Positions 34,091 through 41,690 of a stretch of 64,000 bases of DNA are shown piece by piece. The notes beneath the pieces were generated by a model. It saw only the letters and a list, made by a program, of their open reading frames with translations, had not been told where the DNA came from and did no database searches. The DNA comes from Planctomycetota bacterium. GTDB lineage: Bacteria; Planctomycetota; UBA1135; UBA2386. Position 1 is the stretch's first letter. The number at the start of each line of letters is the position of its first letter. Location: contig JAQCBR010000002.1 of NCBI GenBank assembly GCA_027621295.1, forward strand, positions 1 to 64,000, written 5' to 3'. Position numbers and translations under genes: made by a program.

Positions 34091-35218
34091 TCAGTCGGTC
34101 GCTTCGAGCACGCGCCGGTACAGCGCCTCGTAGCGCCCCAGCACCTTCCCCTGCGCGAACTCGGAGACAGCACGCTCCCGGACTGCCTCCGACTGGACGC
34201 GATGGAGGTCGGCGTCCTCGAGGAGTTCGAGCGCGGCGGCTGCCATCGCATCGACGTCGCCGAACGGCACGAGCCGCCCCGTGTCTCCGAACACCTCGCT
34301 GACGCCCCCGACGTCGGTGCTGACGCAGGGCACGCCGCAGCTCATCGCCTCGAGCATCGACAGTCCGAAGCTCTCGGTCTCCGATGCAGAGAGGAACAGA
34401 TCGGCGTCGGCGAACGCCCGTGCCAGCTCCGTCTCCTCGCGGACGCCGGCAGCCTCGACCCGGTCGAGGACACCGAGGTCCGCGGCGACCGCCAGCGCGT
34501 GCTCGCGGTCCGGTCCGTCCCCGAGCAGGGTCAGGCGTGCGGGCACCCTCGCCGCGATCTGTGCGAACGCCCGCACGACGTCGGCCGCGCGCTTCACGGG
34601 GCGCAGGTTGCTCGCGTGGACGATGCGCCGCTCGCGGCTCGGCCGGGCCCAGAACCGCCCCTCTTGGCCGGGCTGGAAGCGCTCGGTGTCGACGAAGTTG
34701 GGGATCACGTCGATCTCGGCCGCGCAGCCGAACGTCCGGCGGGTCTCTTCCGCCAGGAAGCTGCTGACCGCAGTCACCGCGTGGGAGCGTTCGATCGCGA
34801 ACCTGGTCGGCCGCGTGTAGGCCCGATCGGCGCCGACGACGGTGATGTCCGTACCGTGCAGCGTCGTGATCCACCGCAGCGGCCGATTGCCCATCGCATC
34901 CGCCAGGAACGCGCTGATCGCGTGCGGGATCGCGTAGTGGACGTGGAACAGATCGACGCCGGCCTCTTCCTGGACCTCCAGCATCCGCGTGGCGAGCGCG
35001 AGGTCGTAGGGCGGGTAGCGGAACAGCGGGTAGGCCGAGACCTGGACCCCGTGGTAGTGCACTCCGGGCACGGAATGCTTGAGGCGCGCGGGGCGGTCGT
35101 AGCTCAGCAGGTGGACCTCGTGGCCCGCCCGCGCCAGCTGGATGGCGATCTCGGTGGCGACGACGCCGCTGCCGCCAACGGTCGGGTAGCAGACGATGCC
35201 GATCCGGAGCGGGTCCAT
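34091..35218 (-). CDS. bshA: N-acetylglucosaminyl L-malate synthase BshA
   Basis: This 375-residue GT4 enzyme joins UDP-GlcNAc to L-malate, the first step of bacillithiol synthesis. The N-terminus IGIVCYPTVGGSGVVATEIA is the hallmark BshA signature. FHVHYAIPHAISAFLA, TTLHGTDITVVG and NFVDTERF follow in family order. The C-domain has VHASNLRPVKRAADVVRAF, LTLLGDGPDRE and the catalytic SETESFGLSMLEAMSCGVPCVSTDVGGVSEV block. The start at the ATG at 35218 (MDPLRIGIV) fits family length. Identification is reinforced by bshB1 and bshC upstream on the same strand. Confidence 0.95.
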   Translation of the reverse strand: MDPLRIGIVCYPTVGGSGVVATEIAIQLARAGHEVHLLSYDRPARLKHSVPGVHYHGVQVSAYPLFRYPPYDLALATRMLEVQEEAGVDLFHVHYAIPHAISAFLADAMGNRPLRWITTLHGTDITVVGADRAYTRPTRFAIERSHAVTAVSSFLAEETRRTFGCAAEIDVIPNFVDTERFQPGQEGRFWARPSRERRIVHASNLRPVKRAADVVRAFAQIAARVPARLTLLGDGPDREHALAVAADLGVLDRVEAAGVREETELARAFADADLFLSASETESFGLSMLEAMSCGVPCVSTDVGGVSEVFGDTGRLVPFGDVDAMAAAALELLEDADLHRVQSEAVRERAVSEFAQGKVLGRYEALYRRVLEATD

Positions 35219-35253
35219 GGGAGCCGCATCCTACTGCGCTCGGCCCGCGGTGC

Positions 35254-35889
35254 TCAGGCTCGTGCGGCGACGGCCGGCAGGTCGAGCCGCATCGTCACCG
35301 TGCCGTCGCTGGCCGCCGGCATCAGCTCGAAGTGTGCGCCCAGGTCCGACGCGAAGTCGTCGAGGCACTCGGCCCGGAACAGGAACTCGGCGTGGGCGCG
35401 GTGGGCCGCCGACGATGGGAACGCCGGCACGATGCCGATCTCGACGACTGCGCGCTCGTCGCTCTCGCGGGTCGAACGCACGCGGACCATGTCGCCGATC
35501 GTCGCGAAGCGTGCGACGAGTCCGAGCAGGCGCTGGAGCAGGGACTCGAACGGCTCGGCGTCACCCGGCGTGACCTGGATGCCGCGGTCCCAGCTGCACT
35601 GCAGGACGAGCGGCTTCTCGCCCTCGACGAGCGCGCGGTCGAGCGCTCTCGACGCGAGCTGCCGCAGATCCACGCCCGCCTCCTCGGCCGACGTTTCGGT
35701 CACGCGTTCGACGTCCGAGGCCACGCGTCCCGCCAGCGACTCGAGCTGCATCAGCGCGTCGTCCTCGCCGTAGACATCGGCCTCGAGTGCGCGTGCGACC
35801 GCGGACTCGACGGCCCGGAGGTCGCGGATCAGGTCCCGCTCGGCCTCGTGGCGATCCGGTCGGAAACCGTTCTGGTCGTGCCGTTCCAC
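35254..35889 (-). CDS. Degenerate histidine-kinase-like protein, unknown function
   Basis: The 211-residue product starts at a GTG at 35889 and lies between parA and bshA on the same strand. No clear family was recognised. The first 110 residues are a charged helical hairpin (YGEDDALMQLESLAGRVASD). The second part, from LLQRLLGLVARFATIGDMVRVRST to FASDLGAHFELMPAASDGTVTMRLDLP, follows the strand-helix order of a GHKL/HATPase domain. The N-box Asn and the DxGxG loop are missing, so it would not bind ATP normally. No phosphorylatable His motif is clear. It may be a scaffolding relative of histidine kinases or phosphotransferases (inference). Confidence 0.65.
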   Translation of the reverse strand: MERHDQNGFRPDRHEAERDLIRDLRAVESAVARALEADVYGEDDALMQLESLAGRVASDVERVTETSAEEAGVDLRQLASRALDRALVEGEKPLVLQCSWDRGIQVTPGDAEPFESLLQRLLGLVARFATIGDMVRVRSTRESDERAVVEIGIVPAFPSSAAHRAHAEFLFRAECLDDFASDLGAHFELMPAASDGTVTMRLDLPAVAARA

Positions 35890-35937
35890 ACCGGGTGGAT
35901 CGGCTGGCGCTCGCGAAACCCCCGAATCCGGGCCGGC

Positions 35938-36861
35938 TCAGGCGGTCCCGTCGGGGGACGGCTGGCCCTCTTCCGCCGTGGCGACCGGGGGATTCGGATC
36001 GGGTGCGGCTTCTTGCCCGGCCCCGACCTCGGTCTCGGCCTCCGCTTCGACTTCGTAGCCCGCCGCGGCGTAGAGCTCGGCGTCGGAGATCGTCTCGCCG
36101 TGCCGCTCCAGGAACTCCCGCGCGAACTCCCAGTAGTCCTCGGCGCCGTTCGAATCGGGAGCGTGTTCGAAGATCGTCAGCCCGAAGCTCGGCGCCTCGG
36201 CCAGCTTGACGTTGTTGCGGATCAGGTTCCGGGCGAGGCGATCGCCGAAGTAGGCGCTGATGTTCTCCAGCACCTCGGTCGTCAGTCGGGTCCGGAGGTC
36301 GACCATGCACGGCAGTACACAGAGGACGTCGAGCGACGGGTTGAGGCGGCGCTTCACGAGGTCGATCACCTCGGTCAGCTTGGCCATGCCCTGCAGCGAG
36401 AAGTACTCGGTCTGCATCGGGATCAGCACCTCGTTCGCCGCGACGAGTGCGTTCGCGGACAGCACTCCGAGGGACGGCGGGCAGTCGACGAGCACGTAGT
36501 CGAACTTCACGTCGCCGTCGTAGGCGTCGAAGGCCTCGCGGAGGATGGTCTCGCGTCCGATGCGGTTGGCGAGCACCTGCTCGACGCCGCCGAGCGTCGA
36601 GTCGGTCGGCACGACGAAGAGTCCCTCGGTCCGCGTCGCCAGCACCAGATCGCGCAGCGGACGGTCCTCGACGAGGAGCTGGGTCAGGGTCGCGCTCTCC
36701 AGTTCGGGGCGCTGGTCGACGTGCAGCGTCAGGTTGGACTGCGGGTCGAGGTCGAGGAGCAGGACCTTCCGGCCCAGGCGGGCGAGCGCGGCTCCGACGT
36801 TGACGGTGGTCGTCGTCTTGCCGACTCCGCCCTTCTGGTTGATGACGGCGACGATCTTCAT
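35938..36861 (-). CDS. parA: ParA/Soj family partition ATPase
   Basis: The 307-residue protein starts at the ATG at 36861, which shares one base with the bshB1 stop (TGATG), so translation is probably coupled. The deviant Walker A is NQKGGVGKTTTTVN at about residues 8-21, Walker A' lies in LLLDLDPQSNLTLHV, and Walker B is DYVLVDCPPSLGVLSANAL, all intact. The membrane/DNA-dimer part IPMQTEYFSLQGMAKL is typical of chromosomal Soj. After about residue 255 an acidic tail (EVEAEAETEVGAGQE) replaces the usual end. No parB follows; the next gene is the degenerate kinase-like gene. The location 3 kb from the candidate origin fits chromosome segregation. Confidence 0.92.
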   Translation of the reverse strand: MKIVAVINQKGGVGKTTTTVNVGAALARLGRKVLLLDLDPQSNLTLHVDQRPELESATLTQLLVEDRPLRDLVLATRTEGLFVVPTDSTLGGVEQVLANRIGRETILREAFDAYDGDVKFDYVLVDCPPSLGVLSANALVAANEVLIPMQTEYFSLQGMAKLTEVIDLVKRRLNPSLDVLCVLPCMVDLRTRLTTEVLENISAYFGDRLARNLIRNNVKLAEAPSFGLTIFEHAPDSNGAEDYWEFAREFLERHGETISDAELYAAAGYEVEAEAETEVGAGQEAAPDPNPPVATAEEGQPSPDGTA

Positions 36862-37604
36862 CACGGGATCAGGAACGCGAGTTCGTCGAGGGATGCGGGG
36901 CCGTCGAGTGCGAAGGGTTCGGCGGCGGCGACCCCGCTCTGCATGCCGAACCAGCGGTCGCGCGCCTCGACGCGCTCGATCGGGTCGAGGGCACGGACGA
37001 AGTGTGTCCGCTCCTCCCCGGGTCCCGGAATCTGGGACGCGAAGCACGCGATGACGCTGCGCTTGCGCTCCCGCACCGCGGTGATGTCGACGCAGAACCC
37101 GGCGGGCACCGCGTCGTTGCCCAGGAAACGCGCGACGAGACGCGGCCGGTGGGGCGCGAGGCCGTGCTCCGCGTCGAAGCGGGTGAGCCCCGACAAGAAG
37201 AAGGCCCTGGTCACCAGATCGGCGACCGCGACGTGGTCGGGATGGACGTCGGGCTTCGCGTGTGTCAGCAGGACGCGGGGACGGAAGCGTCTCAGGGCCC
37301 GGACGACCGCGCGGACCGCGTCCTCGGTGACAGCGACCCCCGTGTCCGGAAGCCCGAGGTTCTCGCGTGCGCAGAGGCCCAGGAGGGACGTCGCCCGAGC
37401 CGCCTCGTCGGCGCGGTTCTCGGGCGTTCCCCGTGATCCGGCTTCACCGCGCGTCGCGTCGACCACGGCGACGCGTCGGCCAGCGTCCGTCTGGCGGAGC
37501 ATCGTCCCCCCGCAGCCGAGTTCGGCGTCGTCCGGATGTGCTGCGAGGACGAGGACGTCGACCGGCTGGCCGTCGTGGGCCGGGAACGTCGACCCGCTGG
37601 TCAC
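36861..37604 (-). CDS. bshB1: N-acetylglucosaminyl-malate deacetylase BshB1
   Basis: This 247-residue LmbE/PIG-L family zinc deacetylase removes acetate from GlcNAc-malate. The start is a GTG at 37604 whose GTGA overlaps the bshC stop. Zinc-site motif AAHPDDAELGCGGT (His and two Asp) lies near residue 20, and HPDHVAVADLV supplies the later His. The conserved PENRADEAARAT, LGLPDTGVAV and RVLLTHAKPDVHPDH blocks fit the BshB1 branch. It sits between bshC and parA, coupled to both by overlapping codons. Confidence 0.93.
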   Translation of the reverse strand: MTSGSTFPAHDGQPVDVLVLAAHPDDAELGCGGTMLRQTDAGRRVAVVDATRGEAGSRGTPENRADEAARATSLLGLCARENLGLPDTGVAVTEDAVRAVVRALRRFRPRVLLTHAKPDVHPDHVAVADLVTRAFFLSGLTRFDAEHGLAPHRPRLVARFLGNDAVPAGFCVDITAVRERKRSVIACFASQIPGPGEERTHFVRALDPIERVEARDRWFGMQSGVAAAEPFALDGPASLDELAFLIP

Positions 37605-39157
37605 AGCTGCAGGACCCCGTGGTCGATCTGGAACGGATCGGCGGCGGCGATCAGCCTCTCGATCGCCGCGGGGCCGTGTGCGACCAGCGAGGGAACGATG
37701 GTCAGCACGCGCTCCTGCATCCTTCCACGGGGCCGCAGGTGGGCGCACAGGCGCCTGATCTGACGGAGGCCGGTGCCCTGTCGGTTCTGCCGCGAGTTGC
37801 GGACGCGCACCATCAGCTTGTCGAGCTCGTCCGTGACCTTCCCGCGCGTCCGTTCGAGCTGCCCGACCATCTGTGGGTCGGATTCACGCAGCAGGTCGCT
37901 GACCGTGGCGAGCCGTTGCCGGACGTCCGAGATCGCGTCCTCGAGCGCCAACTCTGCCGGGCCCTGCCCGTCTTCGGGCAGCACGCGGGCGAGCACTTCG
38001 GGGCCCTCGACGAGGTCGGGCAGGTCCCAGCCGAAGCGGTCGAGGTGCTTGACCATCGACGCTTCGACGAGCGTCAGGCTCGCACGGGGCACGAATGCTG
38101 GCCGTGGCACGCCGAGCGCCTTGTAGAGCGGAGCGATGATCGCCAGGTAGGAGAGTTCTCCGGGCCCGACGACGAAGCCGAGGCTCGGGAGCACCGCGTC
38201 CTGCCAGAGCGGGCGCAGGAGGACGCCGGGGCTCAGCGTTTCCGGCCCCTCGAACTCCTCGCCGTCGGCGAGCGCCTGACGACGCCCGTTCGCGTGCAGC
38301 GCGAACATCAGCGTCGTGCCCGGATCGAGCGTCACGTCGAAGCCGAGATCCGACAGGTGCTCCGAAGCGATGCGGATCCGGTCGCGGATCTCGTCGGCCC
38401 GTGTGAACCAGCCCGGAAGAGGGTCGAACGCCGAGCGGGGCAGGTCGCGCGGTTCGATGACGAGAAGGCCGTCGTCCGCGAAGAGACGGAACAAGAGCCG
38501 TGCCATCTGGTCGCCCAGCGTCTCGTCGTCCGAGCGCTTCTCGAACAGCGCGAGCATCTCGTCGCGGAACTCCGTCTGCGGCAGCAGATCGGACACTGCG
38601 GCCATCGCGTGCTCGATCTTGGCGCCGATCGGGATGTGCCGGACCGCGCGTCCGTTGTGCTCGACGTCCACCCGGACCCTCTGCAGGTCCATGTTCGGGT
38701 TCACGAAGAACGCGCGGTTGACCTCGTCGAGGTCGTGGTCGTCCGAGTGGTTCCAGAACACCGGGACCACGCGCGGCGCTCCGGGGCGCGCCGACAGCTC
38801 GCGTGCGAGCCGGACCGCCGTGGCGACCTTGAACACCGTGTAGAGCGGTCCCCCGAACAGCCCCGGCTGCTGGCCGGTGACGACCACCTGGGCCTCTCCG
38901 GCGCCGATGGCCCGCGCCGCGTCGATCGACTTCTCCGACGCGCCGTGCCGCGCGGCGTACGCCTCGAGCGCGGCGCCCAGCTCGGCGGGCGGGACCAGCC
39001 GCTCGGCGCCGATCGGGGCCAGCTTCAGCAGGTGGTCGGCATCCTTGGGTCGTGGGCCGAGGAGGCTGCGCAGGTCGGGGTCGTCCTCCAAGTAGCGGAG
39101 GTGGACCTCGGAAGTGCCGATCCGACGGAAGGAAATGTGACGGAGGCTCTGGTTCAC
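37601..39157 (-). CDS. bshC: Bacillithiol synthase BshC (cysteine-adding enzyme)
   Basis: The 518-residue protein adds L-cysteine to GlcN-malate to finish bacillithiol. The GTG at 39157 is chosen because GGAGAG sits a few bases upstream and family homology begins at about residue 10. Signature blocks are VVTGQQPGLFGGPLYTVFK near 90, PVFWNHSDDHDLDEVN (the family W-x-x-S-D-D/E-D-H-D-like motif), GFVVGPGELSYLA and FVPRASLTLVE, with a coiled-coil C-terminal arm (MVGQLERTRGKVTDELDKL). The longer upstream frame is Arg/Gly-rich and overlaps pyrF territory. It is the first gene of the bsh run, 74 bases after pyrF. Confidence 0.94.
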   Translation of the reverse strand: MNQSLRHISFRRIGTSEVHLRYLEDDPDLRSLLGPRPKDADHLLKLAPIGAERLVPPAELGAALEAYAARHGASEKSIDAARAIGAGEAQVVVTGQQPGLFGGPLYTVFKVATAVRLARELSARPGAPRVVPVFWNHSDDHDLDEVNRAFFVNPNMDLQRVRVDVEHNGRAVRHIPIGAKIEHAMAAVSDLLPQTEFRDEMLALFEKRSDDETLGDQMARLLFRLFADDGLLVIEPRDLPRSAFDPLPGWFTRADEIRDRIRIASEHLSDLGFDVTLDPGTTLMFALHANGRRQALADGEEFEGPETLSPGVLLRPLWQDAVLPSLGFVVGPGELSYLAIIAPLYKALGVPRPAFVPRASLTLVEASMVKHLDRFGWDLPDLVEGPEVLARVLPEDGQGPAELALEDAISDVRQRLATVSDLLRESDPQMVGQLERTRGKVTDELDKLMVRVRNSRQNRQGTGLRQIRRLCAHLRPRGRMQERVLTIVPSLVAHGPAAIERLIAAADPFQIDHGVLQL

Positions 39158-39231
39158 GGACTCTCCGCGACGACCGCGGCCGTCGCCTGACAGGCAGTTG
39201 CGAGCCTGGATGAAGTCGTCATCGCGGGCTC

Positions 39232-40098
39232 TCAGGAATTCGGGACCGCGACCGCCCTGACCTGGGCCGCGAAGGTGGCGACGGCCTGTTCGACCGCGTC
39301 TCGCCAGTTTGGGTCGCTCGGCAGGAAGCACTCCATCACGCCGCGACTCTGGTTCACGAGACCGCCGAGGCCACGGCCATCGAAGGCCGGGGCCAGGTCC
39401 TCGACGCGTCCGCCCTGGGCGCCGACGCCCGGGATCAGGAGCCACGCGCGTGGCATCGCCGCGCGGAGGCTCGCGAGCTGCGTCGCCTGCGTCGCGCCGA
39501 CGACGGCGCCGACGGACGAGAAGCCGTACTCGTCCGCCATGTCCTCGCCCCATCGGTCCACCGCGCGTGCCACGACCTCGGCGACCGTCTGGCCCTTCTC
39601 GGTGCGGAGATCCTGCAGCGTCGCCGAGCCGGGGTTGCTCGTCCGCACGAGGATGAAGACACCCTTGCCTTCCCGCCGGCAGCGGGCGAGGAACGGCTCG
39701 TTCGAGTCCTTCCCGAGGTAGGGGTGGAGGGTGACGGCGTCGGCCAGGTCGAGGTGGACGCGGGCGTAGGCCTCGGCCGTGCTCCCGATATCGCCCCGCT
39801 TGATGTCCCCCACCACGAGCAGGCCGTGCTCTCGGGCGAGCTTGCAGGTCCTCTCGTAGGCGGCGAACCCGGCCGAGCCGAACGCCTCGAAGAACGCGAT
39901 GTTCGGCTTCACCGCCGGCAGGTGCCGCGCGATGACCGGCAGGACTTCGTGGTAGAACGCGAAGACCCGCTCGGCAGGAGGAGCGCCGGGGGCGACCCGC
40001 TCCGGCAGCGCCGGGAGCCTGGGATCGAGTCCGGCGCAGGCAGGCGCGCCGCCGGCCTCGACGGCGCGGCCCAGGCGTTCAACGAACGGGCTGTCCAT
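39232..40098 (-). CDS. pyrF: Orotidine 5'-phosphate decarboxylase, type 2
   Basis: The 288-residue enzyme makes UMP from OMP. The ATG at 40098 (MDSPFVERLG) is used; one at 40137 is also in frame. The catalytic charged network appears as VVGDIKRGDIGSTAEAYA with the D-x-K-x-x-D pattern. CAGLDPRLPALPE, KPNIAFFEAFG, LHPYLGKDSNEPFL, ILVRTSNPGSA and LLIPGVGAQGG are type-2 hallmarks, and the length fits the longer type-2 group. It lies upstream of bshC on the same strand and may be the first gene of the run toward dnaA. Confidence 0.95.
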   Translation of the reverse strand: MDSPFVERLGRAVEAGGAPACAGLDPRLPALPERVAPGAPPAERVFAFYHEVLPVIARHLPAVKPNIAFFEAFGSAGFAAYERTCKLAREHGLLVVGDIKRGDIGSTAEAYARVHLDLADAVTLHPYLGKDSNEPFLARCRREGKGVFILVRTSNPGSATLQDLRTEKGQTVAEVVARAVDRWGEDMADEYGFSSVGAVVGATQATQLASLRAAMPRAWLLIPGVGAQGGRVEDLAPAFDGRGLGGLVNQSRGVMECFLPSDPNWRDAVEQAVATFAAQVRAVAVPNS

Positions 40099-40266
40099 GG
40101 GGGGGCCGAGGGTAGCCACCGCACGATGCTGCGTCATCAGCGCGGTTCGAGCACCGTCGGCCGTGTTCCGACCGTCTCCGGAAATCCTTGTCCGGTTCCG
40201 GTCGATCGGGTCACCTCAGCAAGTCCCCGACCGCGTCCGCCGCCCTAGCCCGAGAGGTCCGCTCCG

Positions 40267-41394
40267 ATGGCGTTGATCTTCGTCCCGAGAGAAACCGAGC
40301 CCGGGGAGTCCCGGGTCGCCGCCACGCCCGAGACCGTCAAGGGCTACACGAAGCTCGGCCTACAGGTCGCGGTCGAATCCGGCGCCGGTCTGGCGTCTGG
40401 CTTCCGAGATGCCGACTACGAGGCGGCAGGTGCTCGCATCGGCGGCTCGCTCGGTGAGGCCGACCTCGTGCTGATGGTCCGGACGCCACAGCCGGGCGCC
40501 ATCGCCGGCATGAAGCGGGGTGCCGTGCTCGCGTCGGGTCTGGTGCCGAACGGCCAGGCGGAAGCGATCGTTGCGCTGCGTGACGCGGGCGTCACTTCGT
40601 TCGGGATGGAGCTGATCCCCCGCATCACCCGCGCCCAGAAGATGGACGTCCTGTCGAGCCAGGCGACGTGCGCCGGCTACCAGGCCGTGCTGTTGGCCGC
40701 CGCGAGCCTGCCGCGCTTCTTCCCGCTGCTGATGACTGCGGCAGGCACGATCAAGCCGGCCAAGGTCTTCATCCTCGGTGCTGGCGTCGCCGGCCTCCAG
40801 GCGATCTCGACGGCGCGCCGGCTCGGTGCCGTGGTCGAGGCCAACGACGTGCGCCCTGCCGTGAAGGAGCAGGTCGAGAGCCTCGGCGCGAAGTTCGTCG
40901 ACACCGGGACACCGCCGGACGCAGAGACCTCGGGCGGATACGCGAAGGAGGCGACGACCGAGTATCTGGACAAACAGCGTCAGATCCTGACCGAGCACGT
41001 CGCCGAAGCGGACGTGGTCATCACGACGGCGCTGATCCCCGGCCGCCCCGCCCCTCGCATCGTCACCGACGCGATGGTCCAGGGGATGCGGCCCGGCTCG
41101 GTGATCGTCGACCTCGCGGCCCCGAACGGGGGCAACGTCGAGGGCACGGTCCCCGGCGAGGTCGTCGATCGCCACGGCGTGAAGATCCTCGGTGAGACCA
41201 ACCTGCCCGCGCTGTGCGCGGCCGACGCGAGCCGCATGTGGGCGCGCAACGTGCTCGGCTTCGCCGAGCTCCTCGTGAACGAAGGGGCGATCGCCCCGCA
41301 CTGGGACGATGAGATCGTCAAGGCCTGCTGTGTGACCCGCGATGGCGAGGTCGTACACGAAGGCGCCCGCACCGCCGTGGGAGGGGGCAACTGA
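40267..41394 (+). CDS. pntAA: NAD(P) transhydrogenase subunit alpha part 1
   Basis: The 375-residue cytosolic NAD(H)-binding domain I of the proton-translocating transhydrogenase. VPRETEPGESRVAATPETV is the N-terminal signature and RITRAQKMDVLSSQATCAGYQAVL the interdomain motif. ILGAGVAGLQAISTARRLGA is the NAD fingerprint, and NDVRPAVKEQVESLGAKF and the mobile loop follow. The enzyme couples hydride transfer between NADH and NADP to proton entry. It begins a three-gene + strand operon; pntAB starts six bases after its stop. The + strand promoter probably lies in the gap shared with divergent pyrF (40099-40266). Confidence 0.95.
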   Translation: MALIFVPRETEPGESRVAATPETVKGYTKLGLQVAVESGAGLASGFRDADYEAAGARIGGSLGEADLVLMVRTPQPGAIAGMKRGAVLASGLVPNGQAEAIVALRDAGVTSFGMELIPRITRAQKMDVLSSQATCAGYQAVLLAAASLPRFFPLLMTAAGTIKPAKVFILGAGVAGLQAISTARRLGAVVEANDVRPAVKEQVESLGAKFVDTGTPPDAETSGGYAKEATTEYLDKQRQILTEHVAEADVVITTALIPGRPAPRIVTDAMVQGMRPGSVIVDLAAPNGGNVEGTVPGEVVDRHGVKILGETNLPALCAADASRMWARNVLGFAELLVNEGAIAPHWDDEIVKACCVTRDGEVVHEGARTAVGGGN

Positions 41395-41399
41395 TCACC

Positions 41400-41687
41400 A
41401 TGGACGCAGCGACCCTGTTGTTCGTCTTCGTGCTCGCGGCCTTCGTCGGCCTCGAGATCATCACGAAGGTTCCTCCCACCCTGCACACCCCGCTGATGTC
41501 GGGCTCGAACGCGATCTCCGGGATCGCGATCGTCGGCGCGATCCTCGCGTTGCAGGGTGAGTACAGCACCACCGCACAGGTCCTCGGCTTCGTCGCCGTG
41601 ATCTTCGCGATGGTCAATGTCGTCGGCGGCTTCATGGTCACCGACCGGATGCTGTCGATGTTCGGTTCCAAGAAGAAGAAGGTCTGA
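41400..41687 (+). CDS. pntAB: NAD(P) transhydrogenase subunit alpha part 2
   Basis: This 95-residue protein with three to four membrane helices is the first membrane part of domain II. It contains FVLAAFVGLEIITKVPPTLHTPLMSGSN, the conserved motif at the start of the proton channel, then ISGIAIVGAILAL and AMVNVVGGFMVTDRMLSMF. It ends in a Lys cluster. The ATG at 41400 follows the pntAA stop closely, and pntB starts three bases after its own stop. The split-subunit form with three genes is common in bacteria. Confidence 0.93.
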   Translation: MDAATLLFVFVLAAFVGLEIITKVPPTLHTPLMSGSNAISGIAIVGAILALQGEYSTTAQVLGFVAVIFAMVNVVGGFMVTDRMLSMFGSKKKKV

Positions 41688-41690
41688 TCC

